Assembly (NCBI RefSeq): GCF_030247195.1
Contig: NC_080672.1
Coordinates: 378,858,166 to 378,922,165, forward strand
Direction of reading: 5' to 3'
Origin: Topomyia yanbarensis
Lineage: Eukaryota > Arthropoda > Insecta > Diptera > Culicidae
DNA length: 64,000 bases
Shown: one piece after another, positions 48,003 through 59,026 of the stretch
Numbering within the stretch: the stretch's first letter is position 1
Layout: each line of letters opens with the position of its first letter
Translations under genes and position numbers: made by a program
Notes under the pieces: generated by a model
What the model was told of the DNA's origin: nothing
What the model saw: only the letters and a program-made list of their open reading frames with translations
The model's database searches: none

Positions 48003-50826
48003 TACTGCCAAAACATCAGAGGGCTAAGGACGAAAATCGAGGACTTGTACTTGCCTGCTCTTGACGGCAACTACGATATTTACGTTCTGACGGAAACTTG
48101 GCTTGATGATCGTATTTCATCGGTGCAGCTCTTCGGGGATTCTTACGCGGTTCATCGTGCAGATCGAGGTGCTCGTAATAGTATCCATGGTCGCGGCGGG
48201 GGAGTTTTGATTGCTGTTTCTTCCGCACTAGCCTCCTGTGAATTTGGTGTGGATAGTTCATCAAGCATTGAATCAGTTTGGACGAAGATTACTACGCAGA
48301 CGAAGAACTACTTTATTGGAGCTGTTTACATTCCTCTAGAAAAACGACTTGATTGCTCTATTACGCAGTTCCATCTAGACTCCATAGGGCGTGCTTCTTC
48401 GCAGGCAGGTGCAAACGAAGTGATAATAGTCCTTAGTGATTTCAACCAACCAAGACTCTTGTGGGATTCTCCTGGACGTGGATACGCTTACCCTAACCCG
48501 CTATCCTCGACAACAATCCTGCCAGCCGCTTACTTCTGGACGGGATGGCTTTTCACGGACTAAGTCAAGTAAGCACAATTTCCAACCATCACTCTTGTTT
48601 TCTTGACCTTGTCTTCGCCAATGAGAATGCTTTGCCTGAGTGTTCTGTGAATGAATCTTCCAGTGTGATCGTTCCTTTGGATAACTATCATCCCGCTTTA
48701 GAAATATCCATTTCCACCATTAGTTCACCACTATATGAAGAAGCTTTAGCTGTGAATCGTCGTAATTTTCGCAAAACTGATCTAGTAGCTCTACGCCGCT
48801 CACTATTGCTGATTGACTGGAGTGTACTACTTGATCAAGTGGATGTGCGGTTAATCTCTATAATCGATTACTCCTTGACTGTGCTGAAAAATCTGTTCCA
48901 ATTTATCAACCTCCCAGGAAGCCTCCCTGGTCGAAAGCAGTGCTTCGGAATCTGAAACGCATCCGTGCCAAAGCTCTACGTGCGTACACAAATCGACGAT
49001 GCCCTATTCTCAAGCGCTTTTTCGCAATAGCCAGTAATGAGTACCGCTGTTACAATAAATTGCTGTACAAAGGATATGTGAACCGCATCCAACAAAACTT
49101 ACGACCAAACTCTAAGGGCTTCTGGACTTTTGTTAATACGAAGAGTAAGAAAACGGGTCTTCCGTCTAGGATGGTCTACAATGGCGAAGTAACGACTACG
49201 ACGGTGACAAAGTGCTCCCTATTTGCCAGCTACTTTTCGAGTGTCTTCAAGACTGTTGCGCCAACTGCCATCGAGCTAAACAACGCGTCCCGTGATGTTC
49301 CCGTTGGTGCGGTGAATATGGATGTATTAATCATTTCAGAACAATCGGTTCTCTCTGCAATACAAAAAACGAAATCGTCTTATGCTCCAGGACTAAGTGC
49401 CTTCAGCTGTTCTGAAAAAATGTTCCGATATTTTAGCGATTCCACTGACGCACCTTTTCAATGTGTCACTTCAGCAGGAAAAATTTCCCGATGATCGGAA
49501 TTGTTCAGTCATGTTTCCGGTACACAAGAAAGGTGACAAAAGCAACATCTAGAACTACCGGAGAATCACTTCGCTGAGATTTGAGTCAAAAATGTTCGAA
49601 TCGCTTATCAATGAGGTTTTCTGCTAGTAAACATTACATAAGCACTTGTCAGTAAGGATTTTTCCCGGTCGATCGATTGAGACGAACCTGGCCTCCTTCA
49701 CATCCTTCTGTACAGAACAAATATCCAAACAACTGCAGGTGGACACGATATACAAAGATCTTAAGGCTGCTTTCGACACTGTTAACCATGAGATACTGCT
49801 AACGAAGATTGATAAAGTTGGCTGTACTGTCGTTGGCTTCGATCATACTTTGTTCACCGTGAAGTCGTTGTTCAAATTGGTGAAAAGGAATCTGAGTCCT
49901 TTTCTAACCATTCTGGAGTTCCTCAAGGTAGTATGCTTGGTCCGTTACTGTTTTCACTGTTCATGAATGATGTGGTTTTCGTCTTAATGCGTGGAGGGAA
50001 ACTATTCTTCGCAGACGACTTGAACATATTTCTAGTTATAAGAAAAGAAACCGATTACCGTGAGCTACAGTATCTCGTTGATACCTTTTACAGCTGGTGT
50101 AAAAGAAATATGATGGTTCTTAGTGTTGCTAAATGCTTTGTTATCAGCTTTCATCGAACAAGAAACATGTTTACTTTCAACTACAACATTGCTGGAACTC
50201 TACAACGCTACAACGCGTTGACCATGTAAATGATTTGGGCGTCGTCCTAGATGAAAGGCTAAAGCACACCCATCACTTCACAGCGATAATTGGCAAAGTT
50301 AATCATCTACTAGGTTTATATTCAAAATATTCAACGTATTCCGGGATCCTATGTGCTTCAAAGCGTTATATTGTTCACTGGTGCGCTCACAGTTAGAATT
50401 CGCAAACGTCGTCTGGTGCCCCAACCATGCAACTTGGAGCCAAAGAATTGAAGCCGTCCAGCGCAGGATCATAAGATATGCGTTACGTCAATTGCCTTGG
50501 AATGATCGGTTGAGCTTGCCACCATACGAAGACCGTTGTCGATTACTAGGACTGCATACTTTAGAAGATCGTAGACAAGCTACCTTCGTATCTAAGCTGC
50601 TGCTCGCCGAATAGGATGTTCCCGATCTCCTATCACAAATTAACCTCTACGCACCAACCCGTGTCCTTCGTTCTCGAACACTGCTGCAGACTGAAATGCG
50701 CAACACTAACTACGCTGCCAACAGCCCGATACTAGCAATGGTCCGTCGCTTCAACGATTTTTCCGACATCTTCGACTTCATCATTAGTTCTGCAAAGTTT
50801 CGAATTCGTTTGATATCACCAAATAC
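48003..50826 (+). pseudogene. Jockey/CR1-group LINE ORF2 pseudogene
   Basis: Non-LTR element lacking RNase H. Endonuclease: FYCQNIRGLRTKIEDLY (48000-48050), LTETWLDDR (48087-48112), GGGVLIAV (about 48198) and IIVLSDFN (about 48423); the frame is lost near 48545. The linker region continues in two other frames (48545-48955, 48940-49494) with SSYAPGLSAF near 49380. RT motifs: YKDLKAAFDTVNHEI with the catalytic Asp (about 49755), PQGSMLGPLLFSLFMNDV (about 49923), FFADDLN (about 50010), then LGVVLDERLKHTHHF (about 50240) and the C-terminal ALYCSLVRSQLEFANVVW and LGLHTLEDRR blocks. At least five frame changes and several stops show it is long dead. ORF1 and the 5' end are missing; the 3' end is cut by the hAT-like segment starting at 50827. 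Confidence 0.85.
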
Positions 50827-51460
50827 TAGAGCTTACATCCCGGGAATTTATTTCCCGGGAATCCTGAGATTTTTGGATTTCCTGGGATTCCCGTTTCCCG
50901 GGAAATTGTAATTTTTAATTTATTCCAAAAGACTTAGGTTCTGCGAATGAAATTTTGTAGGAAATATCTTAACCGGCAAAAATTTGGAGTGAGTAGTGAA
51001 TGCAGATTGTGCTTTTCCAACTGATTTGCAGATCAATGGACTATATATTTTTAGGTTCACTGATATGTTTTCGTGATTGTTTTAGGTATATAGTCCAAGC
51101 CATGCTCAAAACACTGCTAAAGAATGTTGATTTTTTCATTCAAAAATTGACTACTTTGCCGGCCGTTGTACTGAACCATTGCCTTACAGTAGCGTTAGTG
51201 ATGCGCACGATATCTCTGCAACCGATGAGCCGACTGATCAGATTTTTTAACAGTTCTTTTTATAGTTTATTTTAATAGTTAAATCTTGAATGAAAGGGCT
51301 TGCAATCAAATTAGTAATGGAAATTGCGTTACTTTCTTAAATAATCGATGAGTGTTTGTTTCAAAACTTGGGATGGTTTGTAGTGATATCATGCTTAACG
51401 CAAACGCTATTTAAAAGCAGAAAATATTTGCATTTTGTCTGCAGAAATATTTGGTTGCGA

Positions 51461-51766
51461 CGGCGCCGGTAGATGAGTGGTAAGCGTGATCTCTGTGGTC
51501 ACGTCTTCCTTCGGAAGGGAAGTAAAGCCGTTGGTCCCCGGTCTATGAGTTTGGTGGATCGATATCTAGTCCAGATAGTGAAGTCACCTCTCTGGCGTCG
51601 GTAAAGAAGAAGTGATCCAACTTCTATACTCTAACAAAAATATCCTCCTCCTGTGATACTTGTGCGCAGTAGTATATAGTACGGCCTCTAGCAAAAGCAA
51701 GTATCGGGCTAACCATTCCTTCCCTTTCCTTCCGCGAGCTACGTTCGGGCCTGGCCGGCGCCGGTA
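51461..51766 (+). mobile_element. Short retroposon, possibly tRNA-derived SINE
   Basis: 306 bp bounded by direct copies of CGGCGCCGGTA (51461-51471, 51756-51766). Just inside is TAGATGAGTGGTAAGCGTGA, which resembles a Pol III A box. A B box is only weakly matched (GTTGGTCCCCGG). The T/C-rich end TTCCTTCCCTTTCCTTCCGC and GC content stand out from the AT-rich surroundings. It could instead be a LINE 3' UTR. Confidence 0.4.
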
Positions 51767-52169
51767 TTGATCAATAAACACTTTAGGATTACCAGGAGTT
51801 GCACATTGAAAGATGTTTCGCTATTCCCAAGCATAATTATTTACTTATTCTCTGTGCAACTTCAGCTAGTCCAGATCGATAACGGAGTTGCAGCCAGGGG
51901 TGGTCGCACAAGCTCAAGCTCAGAAATATTTGGTCGGTTCATCGAATGCATATTTCGTCTTATTTGTTATACCGTAACTGTATTATCTGTAAATTTTTGG
52001 GTGCATGAAAAAACACAAAATCAGATCAGGACAACCAATTTCAATTTTGGACAGTAACTCCAGCAGCTGCGTTTAGTACATCGTCCCAATCGTAATTGTA
52101 ATTACCAAAATTTAGGTTATACATATAGCCAAGAAAAAGTTGATATTGCGTAAACTTATTGACGAGTTA

Positions 52170-52917
52170 GGGGCCATGCATAAATGACGTAGCATTTTGG
52201 GGGGTAGGGAGGGTATACCAACTTTGTGACGAAGTGTGACGAGGGGGAGGGTAGGGTCAGAAGTTGTGCGACGTAGCATTATGTTTAAAACCCATTGTTT
52301 AGAGAAAACAATTTAATGATCCTCCATTCCCAAGAGAAATGAATTTAAATTCAAACAAGTTACTTTTGATGCGGTTTTTCATGAGGTAAATTTCACGATT
52401 CGCAGAATTTCAATTTCAAGTTCGCAAAAATACGAAAAGATTTTGTATGCGGATTTTACTTGCTACATTAGTTAGCTAATGTTGTTAACTAGTAGACTTA
52501 GTTTGGAAGCTGAATTAAATTTTCACTTCGGAATCAACCAAATTAATTTAGTAATTTAGATGAACGTATGCTTCTTAGAATCATTGGCAGCTACATGATT
52601 GTGAGAACTTCTCTTCATGCTCCCCTTGACATATAAAATTCAAAACAAAACTATCAACACTATATTTGTGATGAAATGCGCTTATTTTGCACGTAATTTG
52701 CTGTTATGATGAAAATGTTGATAAAGTCGTCAAACATTTCGAAAGCATGTAATTTTTTTTCATCACCCGGGCGCTGTGCATGGGACGAGGGGGAGGGGGT
52801 AGGTAAATGCTACGTTTTTTACGAGGGGAAGGTTAGAATTTTGTGACCAAATGCTACGAGGGGGGAGGGAGGGGTCAAAATCGCTGAAAAAAAGCTACGT
52901 CATTTGTGTACGGCCCC
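52170..52917. mobile_element. 748-bp PIF/Harbinger-type element, TTA duplication
   Basis: Begins GGGGCCATGCATAAATGACG and ends GTCATTTGTGTACGGCCCC, inverted repeats of about 24 bp, each flanked by TTA. The termini are related to those of the 256-bp element at 37873-38128. GGGGGAGGG-type segments follow both ends. No transposase frame. Confidence 0.75.
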
Positions 52918-53776
52918 TTATCAAATGATTGAATGATGTGTAGGCCACCAAATCACCATCTTCTGACAACTGCTTTAGGACAGATATACATGCAATCAAA
53001 CGGGTATGAAAACTTTTCAATATTTCCCGAATCCCGGGAAGCTGGAAAACGTCGGGAAATGGAGCTCTAATAAATACATAAATTTCCGCAAAACGCGTCT
53101 TTTTCAAAGAGGTTTGCCGTGACTACGATTCCAGTCAAACAGCTAAACTGAAAGCATAAAATAAAAAAAAATCAGTAGTATATGTAACTGTGGTGCCCTT
53201 GAACGATTGATTAAATTGTTTCTCTTCTTTTTGAAAAGGGGAATGATTTTTCTTAAAAAAACTACTATTTTCACCTTAAAAAAATTATTGAAAAATTCCT
53301 GACTTTAATATAAAAAATTTGACGAAAAAATAGAATCGTTCAAGGACACGGCAGTTACATTACGAATAAGCCAAAAAAAATTTTTTGAGATCGGTTGAAA
53401 ACTTTTTCGGCAATCGTAATTACCGCTAAGCCGTTTTTGGGCAACATGATTTAGAGATGATCGCGTTTAAAGTTTCAAGCATAACCCACACCACCAAAAG
53501 GGAGCAAGATGAAAAACGCTATAACTTTGCGCCTACTGCTCCGATCTCTATAATTTTTTAGCGGACCTCAACATATGTAACACCTTGAGTGTGTGCTTGG
53601 AAATGGCACTCCTATCATGAATTGTTTTATGATGTATCCCACACTTAATTTCTAAAATTGATCACGATTTCAGTGGCCTCTAAGGTTAGCGCCCTTGGCG
53701 GCCTTGTTGTAGTACCTAAACCATGGCGAATTGGATTTCTACAGACTGCTGAGTCACACTTAATAATAAAAAAGAT

Positions 53777-53805
53777 GGGTGGGTAATGTCTAGGACATAA
53801 CCGGA
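53777..53805 (+). repeat. Dispersed 30-bp motif, copy 2
   Basis: GGGTAATGTCTAGGACATAA with GGGT before and CCGGA after. Direct orientation with copy 3 about 325 bp downstream. Confidence 0.5.
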
Positions 53806-53901
53806 GTGTTGTGACTACTCGTTTGACTCGTAATTCAAATCGAATGATACTCAATGAAATATGTGGGAATGTTTCAAGTTATTCTTTATAATAATTATGG
53901 T

Positions 53902-53917
53902 GGTTCTGAAAAGAACC
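53902..53917 (-). terminator. Histone-type 3' stem-loop
   Basis: The minus strand reads GGTTCTTTTCAGAACC, a 6-bp stem with the TTTC loop of metazoan replication-dependent histone mRNAs. About 15-20 nt downstream is TAAAGAATAAC, matching the TAAAGAATTAG after the stem-loop at 55169-55184, a plausible U7 (histone downstream) element. No histone frame is readable upstream. Confidence 0.6.
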
Positions 53918-54102
53918 TTTGTTGTTGGCGTCTGCGTTGATAGGGGATGCGCTGGATTCTAAGCTTGTTGAGACATTCATTCATGAAATGAACGAATTTC
54001 ATACTTTCTTGCTTTGAAATATCAATGGTAAAATCTCTCGAAACAACCTTTGGAATCTTTTTCCTAGCGTACAGAAATGAATCACGCTTAGCGAAAAACT
54101 AG

Positions 54103-54130
54103 GGGCGGGTAATGTCCGGGACATAACCGC
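54103..54130 (+). repeat. Dispersed 30-bp motif, copy 3
   Basis: GGGTAATGTCCGGGACATAA, with the palindromic core ATGTCCGGGACAT. Confidence 0.5.
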
Positions 54131-54656
54131 GATGATCATATTCTTAAAATTCTGCTTGCATCCCTTTCAAATGGCTAAATTTTACGCATTAAGTTCGATT
54201 CACCGGGCTCAGCGAAATTTTCCTGGGGATCCCGTTCGTTAATCTATTCAGTAAAACAATTTTATTACCGAGTTCTCCGCATTGAATACAGGTCAATAAT
54301 TTCATATGATTTCAACAAGCAGACAATGTACTTGTATGACCGTGGGAGTGTTTTGAAGTGGTTTTAGTGGAGGTAACAACATAAAATCGTGTATTGGAAT
54401 TTTTTTTTGATTCTCCTTAACCCCGCAAAAGCACGGGGTTGGCAGCAGAGGGTTAAAATGTTTGGAAGAGATGACAGTTATTATATGATAACTAAAAATA
54501 TAAAATTGTTCTGTAAATTGCAAAGTTATTGCCGCGTTAAACTGAAAATTTGTCATTTCATTCATGCTTTGCAAGATTTGAAATAACTTCGAAATGTGGT
54601 CATGACACCCCTGTTATGTCATATAAACACCAACCCATCTCTTCCATTTTGCATTC

Positions 54657-54672
54657 GTCCTAATAAGGACGG
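54657..54672 (-). terminator. Degenerate histone-like stem-loop
   Basis: The minus strand reads CGTCCTTATTAGGACG, a 6-bp stem with loop TATT instead of TTTC. Its upstream flank (CATAGTTATCTACAAAC) is shared with a second, more damaged copy near 55072-55085 (CATAGTTATTTGCAAAC), and both are followed by an AATGGAA purine segment. Confidence 0.4.
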
Positions 54673-55168
54673 TTTGTAGATAACTATGGTGATGCAAGAC
54701 GAGAATCTTTTGAAACGATTCAAACCTTACCGACGATTTGTTGCTACTGCGTACACACATACACGAACATTTCCCTTTCGCAGCTAATACCGAATGAGCA
54801 CGCTTTGCATCCTATTTATTAACTTTTCGGTGCAGATGGAAGGCCATCCTTTTGTGCGATAAATGAAAATATTTTCATAATTCGTTTTGGTGTAGCTTTC
54901 GCTTAGTGGTAGAGTTGCCACATTCACTGATTTTCTTGGAAAGATTTTCATAAACCTTTGGGTTTGTAGATTAATTTGAAAAAATATTTTCTTATATGAT
55001 AATTATTTTTAATTATACAAATTAATAAAAGGAACTTCCTAATAAAATTATTTTTCCATTCTATATTCATCCTAAGGACGGTTTGCAAATAACTATGACA
55101 CAAATTCATCCACAATTAACAGCACTTACGGAAAATAAGCACCACTAATTCTTTACAATTATTTTGTT

Positions 55169-55184
55169 AGTCCTGAAAAGGACT
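55169..55184 (-). terminator. Histone 3' stem-loop of the H1 pseudogene
   Basis: The minus strand reads AGTCCTTTTCAGGACT, a perfect 6-bp stem with TTTC loop, 31 nt after the H1 stop codon, followed by GTAAAGAATTAG as possible U7-binding element. Position and form match replication-dependent histone genes. Confidence 0.8.
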
Positions 55185-55214
55185 GTTGGCAACATTAGAT
55201 ACGCGTGAGTTTAC

Positions 55215-55440
55215 TTATCTTCTTCGGGCAGCTTTCTTGGCAGATTTGGCGGCCTTCTTTGGCTTTTGAGCCTTCCGCTTGTTCGCTGCAGCCTTCGATG
55301 TTTTGGTGGCATTTTTAGTGGCAGTTGCTACCGCCTTTTCAGTGACTGCGTTTCTTAGCAGCAGCCTTTGGCTTTTTGGCCTTCTCACCGCCACCACATC
55401 TACCAACGTTTTTCTTCTTCTCTCCGGTAGTAGCCGATTT
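55215..55440 (-). pseudogene. Histone H1 relic: C-terminal tail only
   Basis: Linker histone H1 binds nucleosome entry/exit DNA. Here only the Lys/Ala-rich tail remains: GGGEKAKKPKAAAKKRS in one frame (about 55400-55350), then after a frameshift TEKAVATATKNATKTSKAAA through KKAAKSAKKAARRR and a TAA at 55217-55215. The winged-helix globular domain is missing. The tail lies only about 90 nt downstream of a TATA box, so a promoter-to-tail deletion removed the start and globular domain. The 192-nt open stretch at 55406-55215 is thus partly the real H1 frame and partly the shifted one. The 3' processing signal is intact. H1 origin is well supported; function is not expected. Confidence 0.75.
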
Positions 55441-55510
55441 GATTGGTCGTCCGATGCAGCTTCTCACGACCTAGCACGCACGTCCGTTATGCAGAAAAGT
55501 GGCGACACTC

Positions 55511-55521
55511 CTATTTATAGG
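55511..55521 (-). promoter_or_regulatory. TATA box upstream of the H1 relic
   Basis: The minus strand reads CCTATAAATAG, a consensus TATA box, at the distance expected for a short histone leader once the deletion is allowed for. Confidence 0.6.
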
Positions 55522-55559
55522 TTTTATCATTAACGTTGATTCTCATTTAAAGTAGTTTT

Positions 55560-58500
55560 TGAACCATTTAAATAAATTTTATAAGTTATTGAGGTTCAAA
55601 ATGTACGTAACGCTTTCGCTAATATGCACTACTATCGCTTTTTCGCTCGATCTCGTGTCGTGCATGAGCCTTTCCTTTCCGTCCGGCTTCTAATGGCTTA
55701 ACCAAAACGAATATGCCGGATTTTCCCCACGAGAGTAGTTCGTCAAGCAACCCAATATGAATAATCATAGGAACAAACATGCAGTGGACCTATATTTAAA
55801 ACTTTTCATCATTTTATTGTTCGGTTGGTGCACCATATTGACGGCTCTGTGCAGGATGGACTGAAAATTTTCACTTTTCCGAGTCGTTTTCGAAAGATTT
55901 TTCAAAACACTATTTTTCCGTTGATTATGAATGTCCTACATATTTCAAAATTTAATACTACGTTGGTACAAATATTTTCGACAAAATTCCACAATTGATT
56001 AAATCCATTCAATACAACAAATGATATAAGCGTTCAAAACTTTACATCATTTTTCTTCCGAAATTTCGAAAAGGGGCCCCTATATTGAAAGGTAAGTCGT
56101 TAGTCACGACAAAATTTGTTTTATCTCAAGTAAAACTCAGTTCTATGCGTCTCTTGAAGATTATCTTCTAGATCACACTTGTCAGAAAAATTGCATTGAT
56201 TGTTGCATTTTTGAGCTTGAAATAGCCGCCTGGTTGCAAATTTTGGCTCGCTCCAATGCTGCAAAGCTAAAACTGTTCGCATTGCGCAGGTAAATTGCTG
56301 AATGCAGCCCGCTACTCACCATAAACACACCTGCTTCCTCCGTTGATTGGATTAATCGTTATCGAATCAACGACCAACCGAGCCGTCATGCGGCCCGAGT
56401 ATCTTCGTTTCTTTTTTTTTTGGTTCGAATGCTTTACTTGGCAACACCAGCCAGCGTGGCGTTGGATTGGCTTTCGTCTACCACTGATAGAAAACGTTAT
56501 CAGACTGTCTTTCGCGTGCGCGGCCTCCAGTCAGCCCAGTCAGTGAAATTATACGAACGCGCCAAATGCCGTTCATAGACTGGCTCGTGTGTGTGTGTGT
56601 ATTGCCGTCTATTTGTTACAGTTTCATTAGACTAAATTAGACCGGTGTTCCGAGCGGTGTGGTTCTCCGTTACGGTTTATGTGAAAATTGATTTGATTAC
56701 ACGCATTATTTGCTTCGAATGCGTTTTGTTTCGGTTGCACACTCCGCATTCAAATCGGTTACCCATGTATGTATGTATGTGTTTTATTGATTCATCATTA
56801 TCGGCTGGGAAAAACGGTTACACCGTGCGAGATGACCGTGTTGATAATTGATTGGAATCAATAGAGCGAAAAACATCCAAATAAAAGGGTAATTACTCGG
56901 TTCGAGATCAAATGGGAAGTTCGATTCTGTGGAGGGGAGAAAACGGTCCAAGCGCAATTTGCAGTCGAGATCTAATTACAGCCACTCTCTTCTCGACGCT
57001 AATTGCTGGGCAGCCGAAAAGCAACCAGTAAATTGCCAGAGCCGTTTCGCATTCAGGTTTCATTCATTGTAGCGAGACAAAATAACTGCTAAAATTATGA
57101 GCGATAATTATCCTGCAAAATGGGGGAGTGTTTGGCCAGCGGTTTGATACTCCGACTGGAATGGTGTTAGGGAGTAGAAAACAAATCGTTTCGATAGCAC
57201 TCTTAGTGAAAATTTGTGAATAGGTACTTAACTAAGAAGAAAATAACAATTTAGGATTTCAACTATATTCCAATCAATCATTATTTCGAGTGGAGAAGGA
57301 TCCGCCTACTCGGATTCCCTTTGCGGTAGCCGTCTAAAGCAATCCACTTTGATTCACCTTCAATTATGTTATTTCATTACGAAAACATTCAATAATGGAT
57401 GTGGCTGTTTTCTTTACTGTCGCCATCATCAAGCCATTATTCACGCGCCACAAAAAAGTCAACCTCAATCATACCTCATCATCGTCGTTTCGCTTCATCA
57501 CCCCTCGCCGACGCCGACGCCGACATGTGCAACGGCAAACAGCGATCGCGCGGAAGGGAACCAAAGCGAGAAAGTGAATCTCCTGAGGACCTCTTCAGTC
57601 GCAAGTCATTCCGGGAGGGACATTCCGCCAACCCGATTATGCTACCCACCAGCAGCCACACAGTTCATCGTTCCCGGGACAGGCAAAAGGAGGTGAATGG
57701 TGATGACGATGATGACACAATGGAAACAATGGAAGCTTTTTATGAACAGCAATTATCGTTTGCTTATCGCTTTTCACTTACTCGCCGCAAACAACGGACG
57801 GTGATCGGCAGTGCGATTAACTTACTGCAATTATGGGGCTCGATTCAATGTGATAAGCACATTGTTTGCAAACAAATTGTTTTTTTTCAGTGATTTTACG
57901 CTGTGAATTTGTAATTTTAAAATAGTTTTTATTGATGAATAAGGGAATTGTACAAACAAATAAAAGAAAAATATTCAAAATCCAAGGATCAAAAGAATTT
58001 GGAAAACAACGATTATTGTTAGTACTGGTGAGTCCAAATAGCAGAATTAACCTGTAACACAGTTTCATCCGAGTTAAACTGGAAAAGTATACAACACACA
58101 GTCAACAAAATTCATAACATAATAAGCGATGATGGATGTTGGCTTTCCTAAGCTCGCGTCACCTATTATTTCGTTCAACCATCAGTTGGAATTGAATTGA
58201 AACGAGGTGGTGTACCTACCACCATATTCTCGCAACGCAGTGACCAGCACAAAAATCGCGCTGGTCCATTGACTGATCGTCATCGTCGTGTGCTGAACTG
58301 ACTGGTGGCGGCGCAGGTGGTACTTTAACTTAACCAATAGAGGCAAGGGTATACACAAAAAAAAGAAAATTGAGCACATGCCTCCACGGTCTTTCCATTC
58401 ACTTGTCCGGCCCGAGTAGGAATCAATTTTAATTCCATCATGAACCCAACCGGACTGGGTGGGGGCCGGGGAGGAATAGGGCTACTGCTTGATTGCAGAG

Positions 58501-59026
58501 CTGAAAGGAAATGAATCAAAGCACATTAAAATATCACTTCGAAATGTGAGGTAAATTATGAGCTCTTTACCACCGATTTCAGCAGCATTTCTTCATATTC
58601 AAACCTTGTTGTGTGTTGGGTGCGTGGCTCGAACCAGGGAGTGCTGCAAGCGGCTATCCTCGTGATCTGGCGTAATTCTGGCTGTTGATCAGCTTCTAGT
58701 GTGTTGTTCTTTGTTCGTGTTTACATAGGTAATTATAAGGGATGGCCAGTAGCAGTGCAGTCTTTACGCGGGGGCACACTGGGTAGCAGCCAGAGGTACC
58801 GGGTTTTAAGGAGGCCTGCAATTAGTACAAAAATTATAAATTCACTGGCGGCCGGGACCTCGAGAAGGAAGGAGGAGACCGGGGTATTTCCCCCCGGGCC
58901 CGGAGTTCTGAAGGGAACCTGGATTTTTACCAGAAACTAAAATTTGACAAATGTTTGTTCGACAAAAATTTATTTGAGAATGCAATTAAAAATTCAATAT
59001 CTTGTGTATAAGGTAACTAGAATAGC
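55560..59026. other. Mostly unique sequence, probable host DNA
   Basis: GC-richer than the repeats, with short GT and GTAT microsatellites near 56587 and 56766. Overlapping frames at 57349-57696 and 57399-57893 have no recognised domain. At 58830-58930 a purine-rich GC block (GGAGGAGACCGGGG, CCCCCCGGGCCCGG) stands out; the text after it (AAACTAAAATTTGACAAATG) resembles sequence just inside the LTR element at 62666, so a retroelement fragment is possible. No exon can be assigned. Confidence 0.35.

Larger units (their letters stand above)
50827..53069. mobile_element. hAT-like element (candidate) with two nested insertions
   Basis: The left end TAGAGCTTACATCCCGGGAA and right end (read inward) TAGAGCTCCATTTCCCGACG share a 7-bp terminus and TCCCG-rich subterminal blocks. 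The flanks CCAAATAC (50819-50826) and ATAAATAC (53070-53077) agree at six of eight positions, as an aged 8-bp hAT duplication would. No transposase is recognisable. It contains the elements at 51461-51766 and 52170-52917. Confidence 0.4.

Noticed and set aside
57399..57893. 164-codon plus frame as a gene
   Set aside because: Overlaps other frames of similar length, low-complexity runs, no recognised domain or splice context.
58830..58930. Cloning-vector contamination (CTCGAG and GGGCCC sites)
   Set aside because: The restriction-like words are scattered and not arranged as any polylinker I know; the flanks continue into genomic sequence.
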